Positions 51,299 to 59,706 of a DNA stretch of 64,000 nt are shown here, one piece after another; position 1 is the first letter of the stretch, and every line of letters starts with the position of its first letter. This stretch comes from Paenibacillus chibensis (GTDB lineage Bacteria; Bacillota; Bacilli; Paenibacillales; Paenibacillaceae). Position numbers and translations under genes: made by a program. The DNA lies in assembly GCF_004001045.1 (NCBI RefSeq), contig NZ_BIMK01000023.1, positions 1 to 64,000 on the forward strand, read 5' to 3'. Below the pieces are notes generated by a model. That model had not been told where the DNA came from. It saw only the letters and a list, made by a program, of their open reading frames with translations, and searched no databases.

Positions 51299-52039
51299 TT
51301 AATCCTCTCTGTGGGATCTGGTGTGTCCGGAATAATGCTTTGGTTTATCGTTATGCGAAGTATACGTAACATGGGCTGTATGTCGCTGGCTGTTCGAAAC
51401 CTGCGAATCTGTGGAATTCGAATCGGAAGATTGTGATTTCGTTGCCTGCGTACCCGTCGTTGTGGCATCTGACGATTTCGTATCCGACGGCTGCGATGCC
51501 GCCGGCGCTTGTCCATTATCCGGGATCACGCGCCGTGCGGAGACAAACGATTTATCCCAGGCACTTCCCGCAAAGTCGGATATGGTTACCCCGATGCCGA
51601 CCCGATAGGTATGAAGCAGTTGTCCGTTCCCAATATATATACTGACATGATTGATGACACCATCATGGTTCGTATCAGAAAATACGAGATCTCCCGGCTG
51701 CAGCTGGTCTTTGGAGACAGGTGTGCCTACCTGGGATTGTTCTCGCGAAGATCTAGGTAGATCAATGCCATTTTGCTTAAAGACGTATTGCGTAAATGAA
51801 GAGCAATCGAACGCGTCCGTACGGCCGGAAGAAGCGCCAAACTGATAAGGAACGCCGAGAAATTGCTTGCCTGTGGCGATGACGCTGTCCGCAACACTGC
51901 TGCTGAATGCGGCAGCGGCATGTACCTGCGGAGATGGAAGCAATACGCTTCCCGAAAAAGCAATAGAGAGACACAGTCCTACTCCGGTTAAGGTTTTGAC
52001 GACTCGACTTTTTTTGATGTAATTCATGCTGTTAATCAT
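51299..52039 (-). CDS. Secreted NlpC/P60 peptidoglycan endopeptidase
   Basis: 246 residues: signal peptide (about 1-41, ending VHAAA), an NlpC/P60 papain-like domain (about 48-165) with the catalytic cysteine in FDCSSFTQYVF and histidines in INHVSIYIGNGQLLHTY, then a Ser/Thr/Gln-rich disordered tail with a His-rich end (HTAHVTYTSHNDKPKHYSGHTRSHRED). These enzymes cut D-Glu-DAP bonds in wall peptides during growth or remodelling. No SH3 or LysM targeting domain is present, so the tail may tether it. GGGAGG precedes the ATG. Confidence 0.91.
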   Translation of the reverse strand: MINSMNYIKKSRVVKTLTGVGLCLSIAFSGSVLLPSPQVHAAAAFSSSVADSVIATGKQFLGVPYQFGASSGRTDAFDCSSFTQYVFKQNGIDLPRSSREQSQVGTPVSKDQLQPGDLVFSDTNHDGVINHVSIYIGNGQLLHTYRVGIGVTISDFAGSAWDKSFVSARRVIPDNGQAPAASQPSDTKSSDATTTGTQATKSQSSDSNSTDSQVSNSQRHTAHVTYTSHNDKPKHYSGHTRSHRED

Positions 52040-52189
52040 AGAAGTCCTCCCTATATGGTGTGTTTAGGATTCGAACGAAGCCCGAGTGAACCTGTGGAAA
52101 CAATCGATGCCGCATTGACGTTTTCATGGTCTCGTCCGCCCTACACATTCAGTTATACACGATAAAGCTTAAAATTACATTAGAAATAT

Positions 52190-52227
52190 TAAAAAAATGT
52201 AACCTGTTAATAATTAACAGATTACAT
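52190..52227 (-). terminator. AT-rich 15-bp palindrome with T-run
   Basis: ATGTAA-C-CTGTTAAT-A-ATTAACAG-A-TTACAT (52197-52227) is symmetric except for one pair; on the minus strand it is followed by seven T. It lies downstream of the aldo/keto reductase gene and is best read as its terminator, though an operator for the NlpC gene is possible. The rest of 52040-52336 shows no gene. Confidence 0.6.
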
Positions 52228-52336
52228 GCGGATGATGTATACCATTTGGTCTAATGATTTCTTGCATCTCCATCCTTCGATTGGGATAACCTTTCTATAA
52301 TGACCGAGATGGAGCTTTGGTGTCAGTGCTTTACCT

Positions 52337-53155
52337 TTATTCGGCCCCTACGACCCGGTGCGGCACATAGGGAGCTTCCAGGGACTTCACTTCTTCTGCC
52401 GTCAGCCGGATGGACAGTGCAGCAACCGCATCCTCCAGATGGGAAATCTTCGTCGCCCCGATGATCGGTGCCGTCACCGGTTCTTTTTGCAGCAGCCATG
52501 CGAGCGCAATCTGAACTCGCGGTACGCCTCGTTTTTCCGCAATTGCGGCAACCTCCTCCACAATCTGCCGGTCGGTATCCGCGGTTGAGTCATAATGGTT
52601 TTGCATGGAAACGAATCGGGTCCAGCCGTTATTCTCCGCGACATGCAGCGCTTTTAAAAACTGCCAGGCATACATGGCGGAAGCGCCTATGTATCTGGCT
52701 TTGCCAGCCTTCACCACGTCATGGAGGGCTTCCATCGTTTCCTCGATCGGCGTACGGTAATCCCAGCGGTGAATTTGGTACAAATCCACATAATCCGTTC
52801 CCAGTCGCTTTAAGCTTTTATCGATTTCGCTCATGATGGCTTTACGGGAAAGACCGGCTCCATTAGGCCCATCGTGCATCCGGAAATGAACCTTCGTCGC
52901 CAGAACGATTTCGTCCCGGTTCGCATAATCCTTTAGCGCTCTTCCAACAATCTCTTCACTGGTGCCATCTGAATACACATTGGCGGTATCAAAAAAATTG
53001 ATGCCCAGCTCAAGCGCTTTTTTAATAATAGGGCGGCTGCTCTCCTCATTCTGCACCCACGGGTGAACCCAGCGTTCCGCGACGCCAAAACCCATGCATC
53101 CCAAGCAAAGTCGAGACACATCCAAACCGGTATTTCCAAGCTTTACGTATTCCAT
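52337..53155 (-). CDS. Aldo/keto reductase with internal in-frame deletion
   Basis: 272 residues, whereas this YajO/Tas-like group is usually about 320-330. The N-terminal barrel (LGNTGLDVSRLCLGCMGFG), the catalytic YSDGTSEEIVGRAL region and the C-terminal NADPH-binding part (KEPVTAPIIGATKISHLEDA) are intact. But FVSMQNHY jumps straight to DSTADTDRQIVEEV, omitting the stretch with the strongly conserved GVIPWSPLARG block (about 50 residues, two barrel elements). The frame is kept, but folding and activity are doubtful. NADPH-dependent carbonyl reduction would be the family function. Confidence 0.82.
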   Translation of the reverse strand: MEYVKLGNTGLDVSRLCLGCMGFGVAERWVHPWVQNEESSRPIIKKALELGINFFDTANVYSDGTSEEIVGRALKDYANRDEIVLATKVHFRMHDGPNGAGLSRKAIMSEIDKSLKRLGTDYVDLYQIHRWDYRTPIEETMEALHDVVKAGKARYIGASAMYAWQFLKALHVAENNGWTRFVSMQNHYDSTADTDRQIVEEVAAIAEKRGVPRVQIALAWLLQKEPVTAPIIGATKISHLEDAVAALSIRLTAEEVKSLEAPYVPHRVVGAE

Positions 53156-53278
53156 GCCTGCTTCCCCGCTTTCATCACATGTTTTAAATCAAATGAATTT
53201 TCGTGAATACGTGCGGTTCTATATTCTTGTATAAGTGCCTTGATTCCTGCCCTTTTTGCCGGAAATGATGATTTATTA

Positions 53279-53310
53279 TTTTTGTAATGGATACAAAAAT
53301 TCAATATAAT
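53279..53310 (+). promoter_or_regulatory. marR-type gene promoter with operator
   Basis: TTGTAA (53282-53287), 17-bp spacer, TATAAT (53305-53310). The inverted repeat TTTTTGTA-N5-TACAAAAA (53279-53299) covers the -35, as for an autoregulated MarR repressor. Confidence 0.7.
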
Positions 53311-53344
53311 ATGGTTAGTGCACCTACGGGCGGGAGGACAGTCC

Positions 53345-53818
53345 ATGAACAAAGAAAAGAAGATTCTCATGGGTTTCAGAGACGTGTATAACAAGATGGT
53401 TTGGCTTAATAAGGATAAGATGGAGGCAAGCCTGAAAGGTTACACGTCTTCCGAAGTCCATTGCGTCGAATATATCGGTAAAAATACGGATCCCAACGTG
53501 ACCAAGCTTGCGGAGTTCTTTTATATGACCCGCGGGGCCATGAGCAAAATGACGAAGAAGCTCATTCAAAAAGGACTGATTGAAAGCTATCAAAAGTCGG
53601 ATAACAAGAAAGAAATTTATTATCGGCTTACGGAGCTAGGGAAAACCATTTTTCAAATACATGAGGATCTGCACCAAGAATTTCGTGAGCGGGACAAAGC
53701 CGTTTTTGACCAGCTGACCGAGGAACAATTCGATAGCATGCTTCGCTTCGTGGAACAGTACAGCAGGCATTTGGATGCAGAAATAAAGAAGCTGGGTAAA
53801 GAAATGAAGTCGGAATAA
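53345..53818 (+). CDS. MarR-family transcriptional regulator
   Basis: 157 residues from the ATG after GGGAGGA. A MarR winged helix-turn-helix fills about 25-110 (YTSSEVHCVEYIGKNTDPNVTKLAEFF, TRGAMSKMTKKLIQKGLIES, KKEIYYRLTELGKTIF); the helices at both ends build the dimer. Directly downstream on the same strand is an MFS exporter, separated by a terminator-like hairpin and a second promoter, so it probably represses that gene and itself until a drug or phenolic compound binds. Confidence 0.9.
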   Translation: MNKEKKILMGFRDVYNKMVWLNKDKMEASLKGYTSSEVHCVEYIGKNTDPNVTKLAEFFYMTRGAMSKMTKKLIQKGLIESYQKSDNKKEIYYRLTELGKTIFQIHEDLHQEFRERDKAVFDQLTEEQFDSMLRFVEQYSRHLDAEIKKLGKEMKSE

Positions 53819-53840
53819 TGTTGATTTATGTAAAAAAACT

Positions 53841-53880
53841 ACAGGCAGTCGGGCTCTATAATGAGCAGGCTGTTTTTTTA
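53841..53880 (+). terminator. Terminator after the MarR-type gene
   Basis: An imperfect stem (ACAG...CTGT with GCTC/GAGC inside) followed by seven T. Confidence 0.6.
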
Positions 53881-53894
53881 TTTCCGCATTTTTG

Positions 53895-53942
53895 TTGACA
53901 AGGAAACAAACCTGATATACGCTGATTATGTTTCCAAGGAAA
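53895..53942 (+). promoter_or_regulatory. MFS exporter promoter region with inverted repeats
   Basis: TTGACA at 53895-53900; GGAAAC (53902) and GTTTCC (53930) form an inverted pair and TTTCC-AA-GGAAA follows at 53931-53942. The -10 is less clear (TATACG with a 15-bp spacer). Candidate operators. Confidence 0.5.
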
Positions 53943-53973
53943 TAAAAATGCATCATCCGAAGGGAGATTTTTC

Positions 53974-55209
53974 ATGCTCAAATGGAGATCAAACCATGAA
54001 CAGAACAACGACCAAACCATAGATAAACACGCATTAATATTCGGCCTTATCTCCGTGTTTCTTTGTGGAATAGGCTTCAGTATCATAGCACCTGTCGTTC
54101 CATTCCTGGTGAAGCCTTATATAAATCAACCGGGAGATCAAGCGGTCGTCGTGACGCTGCTGACTTCTGTGTATGCATTCTGCGTGTTTTTTGCAGCCCC
54201 CGTCCTTGGAGCTTTGAGCGACAAATATGGCCGTCGTCCCTTGCTCTTGATATGCCTGTTGGGTTCCGCAATCGGGTACTTTATCTTTGGTATTGGTGGA
54301 GCCCTATGGGTACTATTTGCCGGGCGCATTATTGAGGGGATTACCGGAGGAAGCATCGGAACGATCTTCGCTTATTTTGCAGACATCATCCCTCCGCAGC
54401 AAAGAACCAAATATTTTGGATGGGTGAGCGCAGTCGTGGGCGCAGGCACCGTCATTGGTCCGACTCTAGGAGGATTGCTTGCCAAGTTTGGCTATGCTGT
54501 CCCCATGTACTTTGGAGCCGTCATAACAGTATTGAATGTCATCTATGGATTCTTTTTTATGCCTGAGAGCCTTAAGAAGAACCATAGACTGAACGAGATT
54601 ACCTGGGTAAGGCTGAATCCATTCACGCAGCTTGCAAACCTTCTTTCCATGAAAATCTTAAGAAGGCTGCTTGTCTCAGCGTTTCTACTTTGGATACCGA
54701 ACGGATCTTTGCAAGCCGTTTTTTCACAATTTACGATGGATACCTTTCATTGGAAGCCTGCATTAATCGGACTTATGTTTTCAATTATGGGCATCCAGGA
54801 CATCCTTTCACAAGGTTTCATCATGCCAAAGCTTTTGAAAAAACTGAAGGATAAGCAAATCGCACTGCTCGGAATGGTCTCGGAGATCATAGGCTACAGT
54901 TTTATAGCAGGATCGGCTCTGTTCTCCTTCTATCCCCTTCTCATCGCAGGCATGTTTGTGTTTGGTTTCGGGGATTCGATCTTCGGGCCTTCATTCAATG
55001 GGATGCTCTCCAATTCGGTTGATTCGAGTGAACAAGGAAGGGTTCAGGGCGGCAGCCAATCGATTCAGGCTTTAGCCAGAATGATTGGGCCGATCCTCGG
55101 AGGTCAAATTTATGTACTGCTTGGTCATGCCGCACCCGCATTCATGGGAATGATTCTTATCGCAGCGGCAATACTTATTTTATACAAAAGAACGCATGTA
55201 AGTATGTAA
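53974..55209 (+). CDS. DHA1-type MFS drug exporter (TetA/YceI-like)
   Basis: 411 residues with 12 membrane helices. MFS motif A is clear in the helix 2-3 loop (GALSDKYGRRPLLLICLLG), motif C-like GAGTVIGPTLGGLLAKFG lies in helix 5, and the central loop is short. It resembles tetracycline- or quinolone-exporting DHA1 antiporters of Bacilli. Downstream of the MarR gene with its own promoter. Drug unknown. Confidence 0.9.
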   Translation: MLKWRSNHEQNNDQTIDKHALIFGLISVFLCGIGFSIIAPVVPFLVKPYINQPGDQAVVVTLLTSVYAFCVFFAAPVLGALSDKYGRRPLLLICLLGSAIGYFIFGIGGALWVLFAGRIIEGITGGSIGTIFAYFADIIPPQQRTKYFGWVSAVVGAGTVIGPTLGGLLAKFGYAVPMYFGAVITVLNVIYGFFFMPESLKKNHRLNEITWVRLNPFTQLANLLSMKILRRLLVSAFLLWIPNGSLQAVFSQFTMDTFHWKPALIGLMFSIMGIQDILSQGFIMPKLLKKLKDKQIALLGMVSEIIGYSFIAGSALFSFYPLLIAGMFVFGFGDSIFGPSFNGMLSNSVDSSEQGRVQGGSQSIQALARMIGPILGGQIYVLLGHAAPAFMGMILIAAAILILYKRTHVSM

Positions 55210-55312
55210 CTCTGAAGCCCTATTCGTGTATTGTACATCTGAAGGGACGCCTAGCGGATTCTTATACAGGATCTGAGATATTCGGACAATTTATTCAATA
55301 CCTTCTCCTGAT

Positions 55313-55615
55313 TTATTTCTGTTCATTGCGGAATGATAATCCAGCTTCAGCTAAAGCAGCCCTCAGCTTCGGCATTGAAGCTGGTCCCATGCCGTGAAAT
55401 TTCAAGATCTCCTTATCCGAATACTCGGAGAGCTCTTGAAGAGTGAGAATGCCATGGTTCTCCAGAGCTCTTCTTGCCGGTGCCGAAAGAGAAGATAAGA
55501 ATCCATCCTGAGGTTTGCGTTCCTGCTCACATACCGGGCATGTAGGACAATCGCTGCTTTTATAAAAGTGGTGCCCTTTATAACATGTTCTTCGTTCTCT
55601 ATTGGAATCTTCCAC
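55313..55615 (-). CDS. RNA polymerase alpha-CTD-like protein with zinc ribbon
   Basis: 100 residues, GTG start (an upstream in-frame stop excludes anything longer; AAGGA lies directly before the GTG). The N-terminal part has a CysHis/Cys4 pattern (CYKGHHFYKSSDCPTCPVC) like a zinc ribbon. Residues about 42-95 form a helix-hairpin-helix domain like the alpha subunit C-terminal domain (LSAPARRALENHGILTLQELSEY, LKFHGMGPASMPKLRAAL). These small stand-alone proteins occur in Paenibacillus and Bacillus with unknown role; contact with DNA or RNA polymerase is plausible. 53 bp downstream of the SMI1/KNR4 gene. Confidence 0.75.
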   Translation of the reverse strand: MEDSNRERRTCYKGHHFYKSSDCPTCPVCEQERKPQDGFLSSLSAPARRALENHGILTLQELSEYSDKEILKFHGMGPASMPKLRAALAEAGLSFRNEQK

Positions 55616-55668
55616 TCCTTAATGACACGCTCCCTATATCAAATGCGGTGAATGATAGGATCACCAAG

Positions 55669-56112
55669 TCACCATTCAATAAAATTATTCTCAATCAAGG
55701 ACTCGAATGAAGCCGCTGTCAGCTTAATCTCCCCTGTTAAGTGATCGTACATGAATACCTGCCCCGCCTGGTCGATGAAAATAGGATCGCCGGAGCCATC
55801 CATCGAGATGACATAGCTTGTTTGCAGCGTCTCTGCAAAGTCGGATGATTGGAATTGCTCCCGAAATCTCAGCGTTAAATCGACGACCGACTCCTTTCCG
55901 AGACTTGAGCCATTGGAAAAGGCATATACCGCCAGACCTACATATGCTCCACCAAAGGTACGGATAAACTGCAGATAATCGTCATAAAAGTCTACATGCA
56001 GCCGCTGCTGAGCGTTAGATATTTCGTCCTCCGTCGCCGGACTGCCGAGTAGCGTAATATTGTCCTCCCGAAGTAGAAAAGCCTTTAATCTCTTCATCAA
56101 TGCATCGTTCAT
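55669..56112 (-). CDS. SMI1/KNR4 family protein
   Basis: 147 residues from the ATG with GGGAGGG upstream. The SUKH fold pattern is visible: LLGSPATEDEISNAQQRL, DDYLQFIRTFGGAYVG, YVISMDGSGDPIFIDQAGQVFMYDHLTGE. SUKH proteins often act as immunity partners of polymorphic toxins, but no toxin gene is adjacent, so this may be an orphan immunity or a general cytosolic role. Same strand as the alpha-CTD-like gene. Confidence 0.8.
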   Translation of the reverse strand: MNDALMKRLKAFLLREDNITLLGSPATEDEISNAQQRLHVDFYDDYLQFIRTFGGAYVGLAVYAFSNGSSLGKESVVDLTLRFREQFQSSDFAETLQTSYVISMDGSGDPIFIDQAGQVFMYDHLTGEIKLTAASFESLIENNFIEW

Positions 56113-56616
56113 AGAAACGTCGCCCTCCCTGCTCATGATTTGTAATCACTTGCCATAAAAGCATTGCCGTCGCATCCATACTTTTACCGTTTCGGGAATC
56201 TTCAGCCTGCGCGTCAGCGCGTTCGCATCATTTTTCAAAAAATTGCCGCGAAGAACTCGTCGGCTCCACTCTTACATTTTCTTACATAACGCGTAACAAT
56301 ACAAGTCCTGGACAACCAAACTCCGTCTATACGGGACATCACGTGATTAGATAGTGTGATCGATTTGACGGATAGGTTGACGACTGCCTTTAATTGCGGG
56401 TATTATAGATACATCGAATCTATGATTAAACAGCTTCTGGATGGGTATTCATCTCTATGGCTGTATTGGTGAAGCCTCTGAATACCTTGAATGCTCGAAC
56501 TTGTTTGATCAAGCCGCCATGTTCTTTGCATGTTAGAGGGCATGGTCAAGCTCGAAATAATCATAGATATCGTAAGTCTGTAATATCTTCATATGATATA
56601 TCCGGAGGGATGAAAC
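56113..56616. other. Intergenic region upstream of the TrxR-like gene
   Basis: No confident gene. At 56377-56406 the plus strand carries TTGACG, 18-bp spacer, TATTAT, followed by the symmetric ATAGAT-N7-ATCTAT (56405-56423), which may be an operator. A 41-codon open minus-strand stretch without start (56146-56271) reads protein-like but is not claimed as a gene. Confidence 0.4.
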
Positions 56617-57531
56617 ATGATGAAATACGATTGTGCCATTGTCGGTGGAGGGCCGGCAGGATTGAATGCAGCGCTGGTGCTCGGGAGAGCCAGACGCTCT
56701 GTCGCGCTGTTTGACAGCAACCAGCCGAGAAATCGTGTGACCCACGCCTCACATGGCTTTATTACGCGTGACGGCGTAAAACCGGCAGAATTTCGGCGCA
56801 TCGCATATGAGGAGTTACTCCGCTACCCGTCAGTCCAGCATCGGCAGTCTGAGGTGATCGAGATTCATTCAGCGGATCATTGCTTTGAACTTACAACCGC
56901 ATCAGACGAACGTGTGCAGGCACGGAAATTGATCTTGTCTGCCGGGCTGAAAGAAATTTTCCCCGACATTGAAGGGATACATGACTTTTACGGAACAAGC
57001 CTGTTTAACTGCCCCTTCTGTGACGGTTGGGAGCTGAGGGATCAACCGCTCGCAGTGATCTCCGACCATCCGGCTGTTTTTCACAAGCTAAAGCTGCTGC
57101 TCAACTGGAGCCGGGATATTATCGCATGCACCAATGGCAACCAAAGTCTGTTAAACGATGCACAGCGTCACGAGCTTATATCGAGAGGAATACAGGTCGT
57201 GGATACGCCGATCGCAGCATTATCCGGAACGGATGGAATCTTGGAACGTGTACATTTCACGGATGGAACGGAGATCATGCGAAGCGGCGGATTCATTGAT
57301 CCCGTGCAGCTGCCTTACGCAAGCTTCCAAGAAACATTAGGCTATGAGACTTCTGACAACGGAGGCATCGTTGCCGATGCGATGGGAAAAACCAGCGTCG
57401 CCGGATTATTCGCAGCCGGGGATATGGCGTATGTGATGCCTTCCCAATTGATATATGCCGCAGCCTCCGGCAGCAAAGCCGCGATGTCCGTGATGGCGGA
57501 ACTGACCGAAGAAGATTGGCAGTCGATGTAA
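56617..57531 (+). CDS. Thioredoxin reductase-like NAD(P)/FAD oxidoreductase
   Basis: 304 residues; GGAGGGATGAAAC precedes ATGATG. FAD site GGGPAGLNAAL (10-20), redox pair CPFC at 132-135, second nucleotide site less typical, and the C-terminal FAD-binding GLFAAGDMAYVMPSQLIYAAASGS. Similar small reductases pair with gliotoxin-type or holomycin dithiols (GliT/HlmI-like) or with peroxiredoxins. No thioredoxin gene lies nearby, so the partner is open. Convergent with the NMO-type gene, 52 bp apart, without an obvious terminator. Confidence 0.85.
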   Translation: MMKYDCAIVGGGPAGLNAALVLGRARRSVALFDSNQPRNRVTHASHGFITRDGVKPAEFRRIAYEELLRYPSVQHRQSEVIEIHSADHCFELTTASDERVQARKLILSAGLKEIFPDIEGIHDFYGTSLFNCPFCDGWELRDQPLAVISDHPAVFHKLKLLLNWSRDIIACTNGNQSLLNDAQRHELISRGIQVVDTPIAALSGTDGILERVHFTDGTEIMRSGGFIDPVQLPYASFQETLGYETSDNGGIVADAMGKTSVAGLFAAGDMAYVMPSQLIYAAASGSKAAMSVMAELTEEDWQSM

Positions 57532-57583
57532 GATAGCGCAGATTCTCAAGGCGGAGAAAGCAATCTATAAGCCGGCTGTACGG

Positions 57584-58555
57584 TCACTCGTGATCTGATC
57601 TGCCCCATGTTGCGCGAATCCCCTCCGCCTCTAGAACCATTCGGCGGATCAGTTCGGCGACCGTAGGAATATCATGGATCATGCCGGTCACCTGACCCGC
57701 CCAGCCGAAGCCCTCTTCTTGTACACCTTCGTATATAAAGCGTTTATTGGCGGCACCGCTAATATAATTTCTGAGTGCCTCATCATCTGGCGCCGCGCGC
57801 TCAACGGCTAGAATGGTATCGGTATAAGCACTCCGCAAAACTCTGCCAGGCGTGCCAAGCGAGCGTTTGATCACCGACGTATCGGTTTCCGAGCTCTCGA
57901 TCAGCGCCTGTTTATAGACGTCCGAAGCATGGACGCAGTCCTGAGTGGCGATAAAGCGAGTGCCCATTTCGATTCCTTCCGCTCCAAGCGCGTGTGCTGC
58001 CATCCAGCCGCGCCCATCCCCAATACCTCCTGAGGCTACGACCGGGATTTGCACCGCATCGACGACCTGGGGCACGAGCACCAGGGTTCCGACATCGTCA
58101 CGGCCCAGGTGTCCGCCTCCCTCCTGCCCGACGACAATGACGGCAGATGCGCCGAGCTGCTCCGCCTTTTGCGCTTGTCTTCGTGATGAAACGAGCACGA
58201 GCGTTTTTGTATCCGTGGACTGCAGCTGTTCCAGAATCGGAGCGGGATTCCCGCCCGTTAAGGTCACAACGGGGATCTGCTCGTCGATAGCTACCTGCAA
58301 CCGGTCGCGGAAGTCGACATGGTGCATTCCGAACGCAAAGTTAACTCCAAGAGGCTTATCCGTTAAGGTACGCGCTTGATGTATTTCTGCTCGCAGAGCG
58401 GCCGCGTTCGGAAGGCTCATGGCCGTAATTTGGCCCAGTCCACCGGCGTTCGATACGGCAGCAGCGAGATCGGCATAGGCGAGATAAGCCAAGCCTCCCT
58501 GTATGATTGGATACTTGATTTGCAGCAGATCCGTCAGGCGCGTGCTCCATTTCAT
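57584..58555 (-). CDS. Nitronate monooxygenase / FabK-like flavoenzyme
   Basis: 323 residues, TIM-barrel FMN enzyme: YPIIQGGLAYLAYADLAAAVSNAGGLG, KPLGVNFAFG, VVGQEGGGHLGRDD, VVASGGIGDGRGWMAALG-like (phosphate site) and GTRFIAT. NMO oxidises nitronates; the same fold in FabK reduces enoyl-ACP with NAD(P)H. Last gene of the thiolase/MaoC/SDR/ECF operon (4-bp ATGA overlap with the CHY gene), which makes a reductase in acyl metabolism as plausible as nitronate detoxification. Confidence 0.84.
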   Translation of the reverse strand: MKWSTRLTDLLQIKYPIIQGGLAYLAYADLAAAVSNAGGLGQITAMSLPNAAALRAEIHQARTLTDKPLGVNFAFGMHHVDFRDRLQVAIDEQIPVVTLTGGNPAPILEQLQSTDTKTLVLVSSRRQAQKAEQLGASAVIVVGQEGGGHLGRDDVGTLVLVPQVVDAVQIPVVASGGIGDGRGWMAAHALGAEGIEMGTRFIATQDCVHASDVYKQALIESSETDTSVIKRSLGTPGRVLRSAYTDTILAVERAAPDDEALRNYISGAANKRFIYEGVQEEGFGWAGQVTGMIHDIPTVAELIRRMVLEAEGIRATWGRSDHE

Positions 58556-58902
58556 TGGGATCCTCCCCCTGCCTCTTGTTCTTGATTCGCGGATGATTCA
58601 AAGTATATCGAATAATGAAGAGCGCATCTCTCGTTGAAGCTTGCCTGGCAATGAGGACAGTTTATTGTGTGCATATATTCTATGATGGTGAGCTCGTTGT
58701 GGCAGCTGCCGCACAGGATCGCCGAATGATCGAACTGCTCCCGCGGCCAGCGCTCGATGCTGTGATCCGCATGTTCCTCATGGCATTTGTAGCAAGGATA
58801 ATACCGGCCGCAGCATTTGAACTTGATCGCGATAATATCCTTTTCGGTATGATAATGAACGCACCTTGTCGCGTTATCCACGACAGCTCCATATATGCGC
58901 AT
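58552..58902 (-). CDS. CHY zinc-finger protein
   Basis: 116 residues. Multiple Cys/His clusters (CVHYHTEKDIIAIKFKCC, YYPCYKCHEEHADH, LCGSCHNELTI, NCPHCQASFN) match the CHY zinc finger, which binds three zinc ions. In bacteria and yeast (Hot13) such proteins shuttle or sense zinc or keep thiols reduced. It starts directly after the EcfT stop codon and overlaps the NMO-type gene, so it is translated with them. Its role in the operon is unknown; perhaps a metal-linked quality function. Confidence 0.84.
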   Translation of the reverse strand: MRIYGAVVDNATRCVHYHTEKDIIAIKFKCCGRYYPCYKCHEEHADHSIERWPREQFDHSAILCGSCHNELTIIEYMHTINCPHCQASFNERCALHYSIYFESSANQEQEAGGGSQ

Positions 58903-59706
58903 CTAAATCCCCTCCATTTTCAATAGCATCAGAATGATCGGAAACGCAGCGGCGGTTCCTATAACGGCAAAATCCATCGGTTTGAAACCTAGCCGTACAT
59001 AAACGGTCCTTCCTTTTCCATCCCCAAAAGCGCGGGCATCAATAGCCAAGGTCAGCTGCTCAGCGCGCTGAATCGTCGTAAATAACAACGGAACGAGTAT
59101 CGGAATATATGCAAAAATACGTTTGACCGGGTTGAAATTGGCGATATCATATCCTCTGGCTTTTTGGGCCAGGAGAATGCGGTCAAGCTCCTGCGTAATT
59201 GTTGGAACAAAACGAATGGCTATCACGATCATGAGGGCAAACTGCTCCACAGGCAAATTGAGCTTGGACAAAGGAGCCAGCAGCTTTTCCAGTCCATGGG
59301 CCAAAGACAAGGGTTTGGTCGTTAACGTTAACAAAGAGGCGAGCAGCACGAGCAGAATGATTCGTAAAACGTAACGTGTGCCATTCTGAAGTCCTTCTGC
59401 AGTCACTCTGAACATTTCCCAAGACCAAATGGCGGTACCTTGGGTGAGCATGGCATGATAAATAAAGGTAAACATCAAAATAAATAAAAGCGGCCGCAGT
59501 CCTCTTACAAATATACGAAGCGGGATCTTAGTCAAGAATATCAGCACCATGACAAGAATCGTTGCGGCGGCATAACTGATGAACGAATCCAGCAGCAGAA
59601 AGCTCGCCATGATCATGATCATGCTGAGCAGCTTCGTACGCGGATCGAGAAGGTGAAAGATAGAATTCGTCTCGGTATATTGTCCTAAGAGGATACTATT
59701 TGCCAT
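58903..59706 (-). CDS. ecfT: ECF transporter transmembrane protein EcfT
   Basis: 267 residues from an ATG 7 nt after AGGGGA; longer reading not used. About five to six helices and the two coupling-helix motifs AQKARGYD and AIDARAFGDG (the AxARG/AxxAR signatures) that contact the two ATPases. EcfT joins a membrane S component to EcfA1/EcfA2 to import vitamins or metals. It overlaps the ecfA2 gene by 11 bp. No S component is found in the window. Confidence 0.9.
   Translation of the reverse strand: MANSILLGQYTETNSIFHLLDPRTKLLSMIMIMASFLLLDSFISYAAATILVMVLIFLTKIPLRIFVRGLRPLLFILMFTFIYHAMLTQGTAIWSWEMFRVTAEGLQNGTRYVLRIILLVLLASLLTLTTKPLSLAHGLEKLLAPLSKLNLPVEQFALMIVIAIRFVPTITQELDRILLAQKARGYDIANFNPVKRIFAYIPILVPLLFTTIQRAEQLTLAIDARAFGDGKGRTVYVRLGFKPMDFAVIGTAAAFPIILMLLKMEGI

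Noticed and set aside
50787..51299. 170-codon ORF as a complete small protein
   Set aside because: Its first 20 codons are the terminator of the NlpC/P60 gene and the rest is only the C-terminus of a PatB/MalY enzyme.
56146..56271. 41-codon open minus-strand stretch as gene tail
   Set aside because: No start codon, a stop immediately upstream and no family recognised; it may be chance.
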